Source: Hericium rajendrae (taxonomy: Eukaryota; Basidiomycota; Agaricomycetes; Russulales; Hericiaceae). Taken from it: 64,000 bases of DNA. The position numbers and the translations under genes are program-made. Below the pieces are notes generated by a model. That model ran no database searches. It was given only the letters and a program-made list of their open reading frames with translations, and was not told the DNA's origin. The stretch spans positions 992,001-1,056,000 of the forward strand of contig CM065881.1 of assembly GCA_033439255.1 (NCBI GenBank). The letters are read 5' to 3'. Below are positions 33,518 through 44,452 of the stretch, one piece after another. How positions within the stretch are numbered: the first letter of the stretch is position 1; every line of letters starts with the position of its first letter.

Positions 33518-36500
33518 ATGAAAGTCCCTGCACGTCTGTTTACCGAGGATGATGACCCGCGACCTAACGTCGATGATGACTGGGTTGAAGAGGGTCTTCG
33601 CCTAGCTGGTGTTCTCCCTGACTGGGACACACCACCCCCTCCAGATGACGACCCAGACTACCAACATACCATCCGTATCCGTCGCTCTTTCACCAATGCT
33701 CAGAAACTGGCTGAGCGTGTGGCCGCCCATGTTGCGGAGAAGTCCTTTGCTGAGATGGTTCCCCCTCAGTACCAGGATTTCCAACCCGTCTTCGATGAGG
33801 AATCCTCCCATCGCCTTCCTGAACGTCGCCCTTGGGATCACGCCATCGACCTGAAAGATGGTTTTGAACCCCGTTCATGCAAGGTCTATCCCATGGCTCC
33901 CACTGAGCAGGAGGACCTCGATTCGTTCCTTGATGACCAGGTCAAAAAAGGCTACATCCGTCCTTCCAAATCCCCTATGGCGAGTCCCTTCTTCTTTATC
34001 AAGAAAAAAGATGGAAAACTACGCCCCGTCCAGGACTATCGCACCCTCAACAAGGGCACCATCAAGAATGAATATCCCCTGCCCCTCATCTCTGAACTCG
34101 TTGACAAGCTCAAGGGTGCCAAAGTCTTCTCCAAGATGGACGTTCGTTGGGGTTACAACAACATTCGCATCAAGGAGGGCGACGAATGGAAAGCTGCCTT
34201 CAAAACCAACCGCGGTCTCTTTGAACCCCTGGTGATGTTTTTTGGTCTTACAAACTCCCCTGCCACGTTCCAAGGAATGATGAATGAACTTTTCAAGGAT
34301 CTCATCGACACGGGCAAAGTCGTCATCTACATGGACAATATCCTCATTTTCACCGAAACCCTCGAAGAACATCGCGACCTTGTGCGCAAGGTCCTCCAAC
34401 GCCTCCAGGACAATGACCTCTTCCTCAAACCAGAGAAGTGCTCTTTCGAGCAGCCCTCCGTTGAGTTCCTCGGTCTCATCGTCTCCCATAACACGCTTGC
34501 CATGGACCCCGTCAAGGTTGCAGGCATCGCTGAATGGCCTGCCCCCCGTAATGTCAAGGATGTCCAGTCCTTTGTTGGCTTTGGCAACTTCTATCGATGC
34601 TTCATCCAGGACTTCTCCAAAGTCGCCCGTCCCATGTTTGACCTTACCAAGAAAGACCATCCATGGGCCTGGTCTGCTGAATGTCAACATGCCTTTGAGG
34701 CTCTTAAAGCTGCGTTCACCTCGTCCCCAGTCCTTATCATGCCTGACCCGTCCAAACCCTACTTGGTTGAGGTCGATGCCTCAGACTATGCCACAGGAGG
34801 TATCCTATCCCAGCGCGGGGAGGACGAGCAATGGCACCCTGTTGCTTACATCTCCAAGGCCTTCACTGCCCCTGAACGCAACTACGACATTTATGACAAG
34901 GAACTCCTGGCCATCATCCGTGCCCTCGAAGCCTGGCGGCACTACCTGGAAGGCTCTCCCCATACTGTGGAGATCTGGACCGACCATAAGAACCTGGAAT
35001 ACTTCAAGTCTGCCCAAAAGCTGAGTCGTCGTCAGGCTCGCTGGGCTCTCTTCCTCACTCGTTTCGACTTCACCTTGATCCACAAACCCGGTATTCATCA
35101 CCGGCCAGATGCCATGTCGAGACGACCTGACCATAGAGAGGGGGTGGACGACGACAACTCAGATTGTGTCCTCCTCGACCCCAAGTACTTCCAGATTCGT
35201 GCTACACGTCCAGCCGCTGTCAAGTCCATTGGCAATGCTGATCTTCGCCAACGCATTCACAATGCCAAGACCAAGGATATTGAGGTCGTTCAAGCCCTTG
35301 ACGTGATCCTGAACAATGGTCCTCGCTCCCTCGTCAAGAACCTCCAAGAATGGAACTACGAGGATGGCCTCATCCTCTTTCGTGGCAAAGTCTACATCCC
35401 TGCTGACAAGGACCTTCGGCGAGATATCGTCAAGCTGCATCACGACACTCCCATGGCTGGTCACCCCGGACGCTACAAGACCTATGAGCTCCTCAGTCGC
35501 AACTACTGGTGGCCCGGTATGTCTGTCTTCGTTCGTGATTATGTCGATGGCTGTGCTACCTGCCAGGCCACCAAGGTTCAAAATCACCGCCCCCATGTTG
35601 AAACAATCCCCAATGCCATCCCTACCCGTCCCTTCCAAGACATTACCTCGGACTTCATCGTCAAACTCCCAGAATGCCAAGGCTATGACTCCATCAATGT
35701 GGTCGTCGACCGTTTTACAAAGCACGTCTCCTTCACTCCTTGTAACGAGACCATTACCAGTGATGGCACAGTCGACATCCTTTTTGACAGGATTTATCGG
35801 AACTACGGCCTCTGGGAATGCCTCATCTCTGATCGTGGCCCACAGTACGCAGGCAAAGTCATGCATGGCGTCTTTGACAAACTTGGTATCAAGTCCTCCC
35901 TCAGCACCGCCTATCATCCACAGACCGATGGCGAGTCAGAACGCGTCAATCAAGAACTCGAGCAGTTCCTTCGTACCTTCTGCAACTACCGTCAGGATGA
36001 TTGGGTCCAATGGCTCCCTTACGCTGAGTTCTCGCACAACCACCGTATCCACAGCGCCACTAACCGAGCTCCATTTGAAATGCTCCTCGGCTATATTCCC
36101 ACTGCCATCCCCACTGTCAACCTCACATCGTCTACACCCGCCGTCGAGGATCGTTTCCGTCACCTCGAACAACTTTGCACTGAGGTCCAGGCCAGCCTTC
36201 AAACAGCTGCTGATCTCATGAAGCGCAACAACCAGGACCATATGCATGACACCATCCACTTCCAGGTTGGCGACAAGGTCTGGCTCGATGGCAAGAACAT
36301 CAAAACCACACGACCCAAAGCTAAGCTTGCTGATCGACGCCTGGGACCTTTCGAAATCACTGACGTCCTGGGCCCAGTCTCTTATCGACTGAAGCTACCA
36401 CCCACCTGGCATATCCACCCGGTGTTCCACACGTCCCTGTTGTCCCCTTACAAGGAAACCGATGCTCATGGTCCCAACTTCCCTGCACCACCACCTGACC

Positions 36501-36850
36501 TTGTGGAGGGTGAGGAAGAGTATGAAGTTGAGTCTGTCCTCGATGCTCGTCTCACCCGGAACAAACGCGGCATTGAATATCTTGTCAAATGGGCAGGCTA
36601 CCCTGATTCAGAAAATCAGTGGCTTTCACGTACCTCCCTTTCCAATGCCCATGGTGCAATCACCGACTTCTACACCCGCCATCCGCATGCACTCAAGGCT
36701 CCCAATCTTCGTGGACTCATCTACCTCGATCCCGTCCATGCTCATCACGCACTCCAGGCGAAAGTGCGTCTTAGAGAGGGGGTGATGTCACGGATCGCTC
36801 CATTTCTCTCCGCCTTCTTCTCTGCCATCAAGGCATCGCGTCAGTCATGA
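33518..36850 (+). CDS. pol: chromovirus Pol: RT, RNase H, integrase, chromodomain
   Basis: 1110 codons are open. Residues about 130-320 are reverse transcriptase (SPFFFIKKKDGKLRPVQDY, LPLISELVD, FSKMD, FGLTNSPATFQ). The polymerase motif usually YxDD is YMDN here (about residue 270). RNase H begins at VEVDASDYATGG (about 417). Integrase has the H-H-C-C zinc site (HHDTPMAGHPG...CATC, about 640-685) and a D-D-E core (TSDFIV, SDRGPQ, DGESERVNQE; about 710, 770 and 804), followed by a GPF/Y-like RRLGPFEI module and a C-terminal chromodomain (YEVESVLDAR...YLVKWAGYP...NQW, about 1001-1057). Chromodomains direct integration toward marked heterochromatin. Sequence upstream of RT is fused to the inverted repeat, so the natural N-terminus with protease is missing. 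The last residues run into LTR sequence. Confidence 0.92.
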   Translation: MKVPARLFTEDDDPRPNVDDDWVEEGLRLAGVLPDWDTPPPPDDDPDYQHTIRIRRSFTNAQKLAERVAAHVAEKSFAEMVPPQYQDFQPVFDEESSHRLPERRPWDHAIDLKDGFEPRSCKVYPMAPTEQEDLDSFLDDQVKKGYIRPSKSPMASPFFFIKKKDGKLRPVQDYRTLNKGTIKNEYPLPLISELVDKLKGAKVFSKMDVRWGYNNIRIKEGDEWKAAFKTNRGLFEPLVMFFGLTNSPATFQGMMNELFKDLIDTGKVVIYMDNILIFTETLEEHRDLVRKVLQRLQDNDLFLKPEKCSFEQPSVEFLGLIVSHNTLAMDPVKVAGIAEWPAPRNVKDVQSFVGFGNFYRCFIQDFSKVARPMFDLTKKDHPWAWSAECQHAFEALKAAFTSSPVLIMPDPSKPYLVEVDASDYATGGILSQRGEDEQWHPVAYISKAFTAPERNYDIYDKELLAIIRALEAWRHYLEGSPHTVEIWTDHKNLEYFKSAQKLSRRQARWALFLTRFDFTLIHKPGIHHRPDAMSRRPDHREGVDDDNSDCVLLDPKYFQIRATRPAAVKSIGNADLRQRIHNAKTKDIEVVQALDVILNNGPRSLVKNLQEWNYEDGLILFRGKVYIPADKDLRRDIVKLHHDTPMAGHPGRYKTYELLSRNYWWPGMSVFVRDYVDGCATCQATKVQNHRPHVETIPNAIPTRPFQDITSDFIVKLPECQGYDSINVVVDRFTKHVSFTPCNETITSDGTVDILFDRIYRNYGLWECLISDRGPQYAGKVMHGVFDKLGIKSSLSTAYHPQTDGESERVNQELEQFLRTFCNYRQDDWVQWLPYAEFSHNHRIHSATNRAPFEMLLGYIPTAIPTVNLTSSTPAVEDRFRHLEQLCTEVQASLQTAADLMKRNNQDHMHDTIHFQVGDKVWLDGKNIKTTRPKAKLADRRLGPFEITDVLGPVSYRLKLPPTWHIHPVFHTSLLSPYKETDAHGPNFPAPPPDLVEGEEEYEVESVLDARLTRNKRGIEYLVKWAGYPDSENQWLSRTSLSNAHGAITDFYTRHPHALKAPNLRGLIYLDPVHAHHALQAKVRLREGVMSRIAPFLSAFFSAIKASRQS
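36786..36850 (+). repeat. truncated 3' LTR of the chromovirus
   Basis: TGTCACGGATCGCTCC... matches the 5' LTR for about 62 bases, with GTGTCGGTCATG changed to GCGTCAGTCATG, and then switches directly to Helitron coding sequence (AAGTTGCTGACAATCC). The rest of the LTR is deleted. Confidence 0.85.
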
Positions 36851-39800
36851 AGTTGCTGACAATCCGAAGGCGGTGGCCATTTTCTTTGACAACATGATCG
36901 ATGTCTTTGTTCAGATGATTCTGCGGCACGCAGACCAAAAACCCGGGCTATTTGGGCAATCGCAGGCATATTATGGAACGGTAGAGGCTCAGGGACGAGG
37001 GACTTTGCATTGTCACATGCTTATCTGGTTGAAAGGCAGTTTGTCACCTCAAACATTGCGAGACAAGATGAGAGACGACAGTTCGTTCAGGAACACTATG
37101 TTCTTGTGGGTGGAATCCATAATCAAATGCGAACTGCCAGGGATGACTTCAGTTCTTACCTGTCGGCCCGGGCAACAAATACGCAAACCAGAGCGAGGCG
37201 ACAGGAATGATGTGCGCACATCAGACGCACCATTTCTGCCGGAAGAACTTGATGAAGAGTCATTGAAAAATTTCCGAACAAATTTCGATGAGTTTGTTAA
37301 AGAAATGGCCATCGAGTGCAATTGGCATGATCACCGGATACTTGTTGGAAGCATCTTAAACTGGGGCAACCGCGCGATGATGCGCATTGTCGTATGCAGA
37401 TGGATGGAAAAACGAGGGCACTCACAGAACTCGATATGGAGACATTCAGTCTGAAGTTGCGATGTTACACCCATGGATCAACAACTTTAATGATCTCATT
37501 ATGTTCTTGCTGAAGTGCAACATGGACATTAAATTCATAGGTTCTGGAGAAGCTGCGAAGGCTCTGGTGTACTATGTCACAGATTATATCACTAAAGCAT
37601 CCTTGCTCACTCACCTTGGACTTGCTGCACTCTGCTATGCCATCCGGAGCAATTTGTATAAGTTCTCGGAGAACCATGACACATCGCAGGCAACTATACA
37701 ATGCAGCTTGATCACAAAAGTGGTCAACGCTATGATGGCATGGCAAGAGATATCGCATCAGCAGGTAATGAGTTACCTATTAGGTGGCAGCGATAGATAC
37801 ACCAACCATACATTTCGATCACTTTATTGGGGTGAGTTAGACAGATATATGACTCGCGAAGAAAGTGGTCATCGCAACGTGACTGAACTAGAGGAAGAGG
37901 ATGAAACCGACCAATTTTATGCGTTGGAAGAGGCTATCGAACTCAGTGTGGATGGCACAAGACATATTTCTTCTGAGCACGATGAACACAAGCTTGAAGA
38001 GGAGAGAGACGATGCCAACCGCACCGAGCAGCCGGAAATGGTGGTGCTGAATGCCTCCAAAGGTGTTCTGACTGTTTCCAGTCTGTTGTATGACTACCAG
38101 CTGCGCGGCGCTGACGAGTTGTTTGACAACCTGTCGGTATGGCAATATGTAACATGGGTTGAGAAAATAACAAAAACCGCAGAAGACAAACGATTGCAGG
38201 CAGGACAGAGGCTGCGACCCACTCACGCTGCACCATGGGTGCCTTTTCTGAATGAGGATCACCTGCAATTTAATACTCATATCTGTCGCATGCGGAGAGT
38301 GCCAGTGGTACCTGTTTATCTAGGTTCCGCTATTCCATGATGTGATGTGGGAGGAAATGAGTATGAGAAGTACTGCAGGTGCATGTTGATTATCTTTAAA
38401 CCGTGGAGGTGTTTGCGTGATCTTAAGTCGCATGATGAGACCTGGGGTCAGGCATTTGAGCGAACAGCCTTTGTGGAGGAAGTCCGTCAGATCATTGTGA
38501 ACATCCATATCGAACAGGAGTGTCGAGACGCACGGGATACTGAAGTCAATGCGCGCAGCGTGAAAACGGCGCGGCTGGATTGCTCGGTGGAGATGGTGAT
38601 CTGTACGGAAGAACAACAGCTTTATCTGATGACACAATCGAGGAAATGATCCCAGGCGCCGATCTTGATGCAATACTAATGAACGGAACGGCCCTCGACA
38701 GCACCTTTTTAGACGATCGACAGAAAGAGGCAGAAAGTCATGCTGAAGCACACATGGCTTATTGTCAGAAGTGAGTAAGGATGATGGTGTGAGTGACGAT
38801 GGGAGAGATCCTGAGGAAGTGTTCAATACTTCGCATGCTGATGCACAACAGAAAAAAATGACATTCCTGAAAGAGAACAAACGTCCCCAGACTCGTGTCC
38901 CTTGCCCAGATGATGATGGAGGCTTTCACTATGTACGAGATGCACCTCCAACGGTGTCTGTAGCAACTGTGGAGATGGGCAAACATGTAAATGCAGAACA
39001 AAGACAGCTCCTGGACAAACCTCTGACACAACCACTGTCCAAAGAGCACGTCCTTTGCGATGTCTTGTGTGATATGAATTTGCTTGCAAATCAGGAGCAA
39101 AGAATGGCCGTGCAAATTGTTGCAGAACACTACAACGACCCAGATGCTGAACAACTTCTCATGTACGTGTCCGGTATAGGCGGAACAGGAAAAAGTCACG
39201 TCATTAAAAGCATAGTTGAATATTTTCGACGGTGTGATGATACCGAGAATATCCTCCTCAGCGCACCTACCGGCATTGTGGCAGTACTCATTGGCGGGTA
39301 CACACTGCATGCTTTCTGTTTTTTGCCAATATCCAAAAGTCAGAAGCGAGCTGAGCAACTGGTCGACGTTTGGAAGGACGTACAGTACATGGTCATTGAT
39401 GAAATATCCATGGTGTCTGCGACAATGCTGTCAGACATATCCACCCGATTGAGCGAAGCAAAATCCTGGGATCCTCGAACACATGGCAAACCTTTTGGAG
39501 GAGTAAATGTCATCTTTATGGGTGATTTTGGACAGTTGAAACCTGTGAAAGCCACGTCTTTAATATCACACAAACTAGGGAAAAAAATTGGTAAGAACTA
39601 GGGTCAAAGAACTTCAGGACAGAAAGCCCTTCATGGCACGCATCTGTGGAGGCAAGTGAAAACAGTAGTAGAGTTGCAGAAAAACTGGCGTCAAAAAGAC
39701 GACCCATACTATGCAGATTTAGTGACATGCGTCCGTGTTGGCAAGGGCAGCAGCAGACCTTCGGGCGGATGTCCATCCGACTACGATGTGTTGTCTCAAC

Positions 39801-40620
39801 GCATCTTGAACGTTTTAGAATCAACCGATCCCGAAGCTGTTGACCATTTCTGGGACGCGCCAGTCATCGTTAAAGAAAAGAAAGTATGAGATGCAATAAA
39901 TCTGCGTGTCGGGACATGGAATGCGTGTGAGCAGGGGAAAGACTTGAAGGTCTATCTTTCACGAGACAAGCAGTTCCGAAAACCTTTGTCTGGTCAAGTC
40001 GCAAAGACTATTCGCGCTTTACGATCTGCTTTAACAGATGACACATTGGGTTACTTGCCCTTGTTCTGTGGTATGAAAGTGATGATAACAGATAATGCAG
40101 ATGTCATTCATGGGATCGCGAATGGTGCAGAAGGAATAGTTGAGCACGTCAGCTTGGCTGTTGACAGTGAAGGAGCTCAATATGCAACCTGTGTGTATGT
40201 TAGAGTCCATGGTTCAGGATTTTAGATAGATGGCTTGGAGAAAGACATTGTACCTGTTTTCCTGCTGATGAAATCATTCAAGTATCGCACCCCAGAACAA
40301 GGTTGAACATAGCATGTCTGAATGCAAATCCCTCTTTACCCACATATTCCTATGTAGATTACAAAAGTCAAGGACGGTCATTGGAGAAAGCTGTGATTGA
40401 CCTTTCTGGATGCCTGTCTCTGCAAAGCATGTATGTCATGTTGTCAGGGTCAAGACTTTAAAAGGACTTGCCATCTTGAGATGGTTCCCTCCCGGAAAAT
40501 TTCTGAAGGTCTGCAGCATGAATTCCGGGAAGAGTTCACATGTTTGAGTGAAAGGGCAAGACTCACGAAAGCCCGATTCGCTGACAATCACCAACGACAT
40601 AGAGATATCTGCGCGTTGTA
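36851..40620 (+). pseudogene. Helitron RepHel, Rep catalytic core and PIF1-like helicase
   Basis: After the junction, VADNPKAVAIFF leads to the HUH motif (GTLHCHMLIWLKG, His near 37008) and the tyrosine motif YYVTDYITK (37570-37597), the two signatures of Rep rolling-circle nucleases. The helicase follows with Walker A GIGGTGKSH (about 39178), Walker B VIDEIS (about 39395), GDFGQLKPV, FCGMKVMI, and the C-terminal YVDYKSQGRSLEKAVIDL and VMLSRV blocks. The frame shifts near 37345, 37460, 38575 and 38760. In-frame stops sit at 38338, 39599, 39887 and 40223. The expected codon at each stop is Arg CGA or Gln CAG, so each fits a C-to-T change. The element can no longer encode its own transposase. 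Confidence 0.85.
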
Positions 40621-40623
40621 GTT

Positions 40624-40906
40624 TTTTCTGGTCAGGTGTCGTAAACCATGCCAGGCCAGGACATGTTGATGGGTCATACTCGACGAAGGTAACAATATCT
40701 TCACGAGAAGACGGACGAAGGCTGATTAGTAGGACGAAAGTGTATGGCGGGAAGGGTTCAACGAACAGTTGACAAGGCATTCGAGCAAACACATCGGTTT
40801 CAGCAAAACCAGCACCGTGTTTGTGGTAGAAAACGTGGTGAGGCGCGGGTATGACAGTGTGACGTGACTTGTAACCGCTTCTCCCTACAAGTTGCAAGAT
40901 TCGCAT
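40624..40906 (-). CDS. possible exon of an unknown minus-strand protein
   Basis: A frame continuing from MRILQLVGRSGYKSRH contains HHVFYHKHGAGFAETDVFARM, PPYTFVLLISLRP and IVTFVEYDPSTCPG, which looks like folded protein. Below about 40624 the frame stays open only as the antisense of the Helitron C-terminus, so the true end or splice is not fixed. It lies downstream of the gene at 41160 on the same strand; a link between them is possible but the phases do not require it. Confidence 0.35.
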
Positions 40907-41159
40907 ACTGTCTTATGCACGAGTGCATGCATGACAGCGAGAAGCAGCAAAAGTATAATACTTGCCCAAAAAAAAAAACATGTGCCCGTATATCACAATT
41001 ACACAACAACACATGATTTGTTCTGATGCACTGGCAAACTCTGCAAATTTCAGAAAAAAAAAATTAATTGCACATGTACAAAGAAATCAAGAAACATCGT
41101 AGTAATGTGGACATGGCAATGATTCAACGGAAGACAACATTGACAGAAGCATATAAAAT

Positions 41160-42497
41160 TTACATGGCCGACTTGACCGATTCTTCGTCGCAGCGAATTG
41201 CGGACGGGCCTGCAACGTGAGGTCCACGGCATGTGGACACCGGGGCAACAAACATCCTCTGTCATACAGTTAGAAAATGGCCGCAATATTAGACAACATA
41301 TAACTCACCACTTTCTGCTCGGCGGCCAGGCAAAGGCATATGACATGGTCAAACGAGAAGTGCACAACCGTTGCCGGCACAGAGTCGCGGCGACGGAAAT
41401 TGGCAATGTCGATTTTGACACCAACATCAATTAGATCACCGCGTCCCAGCTGCAGGTGGTTGATGGGCCCAACCTTCCCGTCGATTTTGCGCTCCAAAAT
41501 TGCAGGTCTGGATGTTATGCGCCAGCGATTAAGCATCTCTGGAGTCGTGGCGAGACCAGACGGGTCATCGGCCAGTGTGAGGACGGAGCTCTCTGCCATG
41601 CCAGAAAAGACCTGTAATACTTCAGCATGTGGGACAGGTGCGAAAATTGTGAACGAACCTTGCTGAAAACTCTGCGCTGGAAAAACAGAGTCTCCGGGTC
41701 GTAATCATTGTTACTCCCACCTCCTTCACCAGCGCACAAGCTCCGCAAAATTAACTCCTTCACATTGTCAAGAGCAGAGCGCTGCATGGAAAATTGTTCC
41801 ACAAAAGCACCGGGAACGATTTCCAAGTGATTGATTGCGCGACAAGCGTTGTTGCTCGTTCTGTACGCTTTTCAGATGAAATCCCCAAAGATACGTGAGA
41901 CAACTTACCCATCCCAGTTCCCGGTGCCTGACAGGTTGTGGGCGCCCAAGATGCCGATGATCCTGAAGCCCGCCTCGTACAACATGTTCCCGTCGTGAGG
42001 CTGGGGAGTGTGGAACAGCGAAAACTGGCGCGTAGGGTCATTCGAACGAGGGTTCGTCCCAACAAACACCCATTGAGTCATGGACTGGTAAGAAGTTGAC
42101 ACCTTGGAGCAAGGGTCCATAGCCTGAGCATCGATCTCGTCCTGAATAAGGTGGCAGACATTCCCGGGGAAAGTGTCGCGGACGAGGCGTGAATTATCGA
42201 GGGTTAAGATGAACGACATGATTGACGAGTGCGAAATCAAGGGAGATTGCACTGCTGCTGAGTCCTGATAGCGAAAACAGACGGCATTAAATACCCTGCA
42301 TGCAGTCTAAAAAAACATGGAGTACCACAGTACGGGCGATGCTCGACAACAGAGACACCCCGCGAAACCGTGCTCACATCAATTCTCACAGCAAACAAGG
42401 CGAACCCCAGCATGACTGATCGCCGCCAACCGCCATAACCACGACACAACAGAAGCTGCCACATCCGCTCCATTGTCTGCTCGTGTCTCTTCCTCAC
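41160..42497 (-). CDS. uncharacterised five-exon protein, possible OB-like C-terminus
   Basis: Exons 42497-42390, 42264-41909, 41860-41659, 41611-41309 and 41258-41160 join in phase to 355 residues. The first intron (125 bp) is less certain; starting at the internal ATG at 42219 gives 304 residues. The other introns are 47-50 bp. Visible blocks: MTQWVFVGTNPRS, HDGNMLYEAGFRIIGILGAHN, RAINHLEIVPGAF, then LGRGDLIDVGVKIDI and VVHFSFDHVICLCLA near the C-terminus. The last two resemble paired beta strands and parallel the end of the divergent gene at 43383 (IKEGDVILLEATV, KKTFDMKRVALVC). I know similar endings from uncharacterised mushroom proteins; an OB-like nucleic-acid-binding fold is only a guess. 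It sits just beyond the Helitron and could be cargo. Confidence 0.55.
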
Positions 42498-43382
42498 AAA
42501 ACCTTTGAAGTGAGAAGGGAGAGGTTCCGCCGACTTCCGAGACCTGATTTCCGCTGCAGAAAGGTCAGCTTGCTGATAGCCGACACATTGCCTTGTGGCT
42601 CAGCTCGGATTCTGTGCCAGTGGCGAGGCTCCTTTCGAAGTAAGACGATTCGGGCACATATCCAGCGCGTCGTGCGCTAACGCCCTGAATGTCTTAGTCA
42701 AAGGCAGCCCGCTCTGACGAGTCCTTGCTTTCGTTTGACCGAGTGAGAGACGTCGGACACGTCTCAAAGCCACACCACGTTTTTCTCGTACATCTGTCAG
42801 TAAAGACCATGAAAGTGGTCTTCAGCCATGGCTCACCGAGAACGCAAGTCTCCTTCTGGACATTATGGTGAAAAACTCCGAGAGACTACGGAGTGAAACC
42901 AGCTTACGACTCCGCCGGCCGCCGGGGTGAAGAACTTGGTGAAGTTGCACCACGACCATCTAAACCTCGTTTGCTCCCGCATCAGCTAAAGCCCAGGAAA
43001 ATGGATTGGACAACTGGCCTCATCGCAGTCCACATTCCACTCCGTGCGGGGGTGGTTTCGGTAGTGTCAAACTGCTTCCGAGTTAGCCTTCGACCGGGGC
43101 GAGACAACAAGGTGGCGCACGTAATTGCAACTAGATCCAAATGCGGAAAGTTTGTTGAACTGATCGAGACTTGTCTCAGACATGGGGTGCATTCTAACAT
43201 CCGCGGCGCGATGACCATCATCACGGAAGCAACGTTACAATGAAACACCCGCCAGTATGCTAAAGAAAAACAATTAGTCCTGCCGTTTATAAAAACAAAC
43301 GACGATGCTCACCGTACTGTAGCAAATCCCGCTTGTTCATTCTAGCTGCTCTTCACCCAACTCAATTTCTGTCGTGCGAATC
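42498..43382. other. intergenic region between divergent genes
   Basis: A 116-codon plus-strand frame (42893-43243) and an antisense 88-codon frame are open, with no recognisable content. It probably contains the promoters of the two divergent genes. Confidence 0.35.
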
Positions 43383-44452
43383 ATGGCTCCAAAATGCAAG
43401 CTCGAATCAATTGTCTCCGGTGCTTCCACATCTCATTCTGCAGTGAAGAAACTCGCGTAGGTTTCGCAAACTCGGTTATTAGACAAAGAGCTAACTTTTC
43501 CGAAGGACGCAAAATGACCATAGTGAGCTTCCTGTCACAGAACAAAACATGTCAGCCCGTTCTGCCGGCAAGCAACCTACGTACGTACGCAACTTCAGCT
43601 GCAAATCAATGCTCTAATATCATTGCAGGAAGCTCGACGACGTGAGTGCGTCCGTCAACGCTGAGTCCGACATCCGGAAAGACCCGTACGAGGTGCATGT
43701 CGAGGCAGCAGCAGAACAGTATATTGATGATCAGGCCAAGGAAGGAAGCGCCACTGAGTCTGGCGATGAGGGTAGAGGTGAAGATGGTTCGGTCGCAAAA
43801 AATTCGGAGCCTGCTTCAGTTGAAAGAAACTCGTCTATTACTCCGGCCCGGTGAGTGACATGCCTGAAATTTGCAACAGCTTGTTAATTCAGTGTCGCAG
43901 TGCGGAGGGTTCCTCAGGCTCTAGGGTCGACCGAGGGTCAGGCATGTTCACTCTCTCGGAGGAACAGTTGGAAGATATAGTTCGGAGTGAGCAATGGTAT
44001 TCAGGGGAACAACTTGCGTAAGTTTTTTTCTCCCGATCTTTTGCTTGCAATGCTGAGTCTTCATAGCCGTATCCATGACTTCCTCTTCACGACGAAGCCC
44101 GCCAATCATATCTTCTCTCTTCTACGTGTTCCCAATACCTTGTGCTGGGAGAAGACTAAAAATGGTGTTGCGACTGCAAGCAACATCATGCATGCCCGCG
44201 GTGTCGTGCCCAAACTCGGTTTGGACAATGACATGATATATCTAGCAGCAGACCCGTTTTGACATCCCATGCGCTGTTACATTGAGAGTGAGTATGATAT
44301 TGAGTACAGGTCTCGGCACAAGTCTGAGAATCTGATTGCCATTAACTTACCATAGGCGCTCAATCTGAGATCCAGGGAAAAACACTTACAAAAACTGGAA
44401 GCGAGAGCAATATTAGAAGAATGCTCGCCAAAGTAGCACCCTTGCCACAACC

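Larger units (their letters stand above)
30537..33520. mobile_element. 2.98-kb insertion with 11-bp terminal inverted repeats
   Basis: CATCTGAGAAA at the left end and TTTCTCAGATG at the right end are perfect inverted repeats, followed inward by a looser match with TATATA(G/A). Both ends (30560-30780 and 33240-33500) are AT-rich and packed with AGCTATRG/AGCTATAT motifs. The centre (30880-32030) is extremely GC-rich. The insertion separates the chromovirus 5' region from pol, and the pol ATG actually lies in the right repeat. No transposase is recognisable, so it is probably a non-autonomous DNA element. Only AA flanks both ends, so a longer target duplication is not evident. An alternative is a rearrangement rather than a transposon. 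Confidence 0.55.
28802..36850 (+). mobile_element. Ty3-type chromovirus, 3' end deleted, inserted in Helitron
   Basis: Both ends carry the same sequence starting TGTCACGGATCGCTCC. At the right end only about 62 bp of this LTR remain before Helitron sequence resumes; at the left the LTR is about 380 bp. A purine tract (AGAGAGGGGGTGA) precedes the 3' LTR. The pol gene is long and intact, but no Gag or protease motif is recognisable between the 5' LTR and pol. That interval holds an unknown ORF and a 2.98-kb inverted-repeat insertion. Target-site duplication cannot be tested because the right border was deleted together with adjoining Helitron sequence. Confidence 0.85.
26245..40620 (+). mobile_element. 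decayed Helitron (RepHel gene), split by a nested retrotransposon
   Basis: The Helitron-type N-terminal region, HUH replication-initiator motif and PIF1-like helicase are found in the expected order on the plus strand, on either side of an 8.05-kb Ty3 element. Removing the Ty3 element brings RTLLKVHGC next to VADNPKAVAIFF. In related proteins these are separated by a segment starting roughly TLFVTLNP, so a few dozen codons were also lost. The ends (5' TC, 3' hairpin plus CTRR) were not identified, so the true borders may lie beyond the coding part. Confidence 0.8.

Noticed and set aside
34284-35024. 246- and 301-codon frames overlapping chromovirus pol
   Set aside because: Ser/Pro-rich shadows of a well-conserved frame. 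They lack the balanced composition that made the 52024 frame worth reporting.
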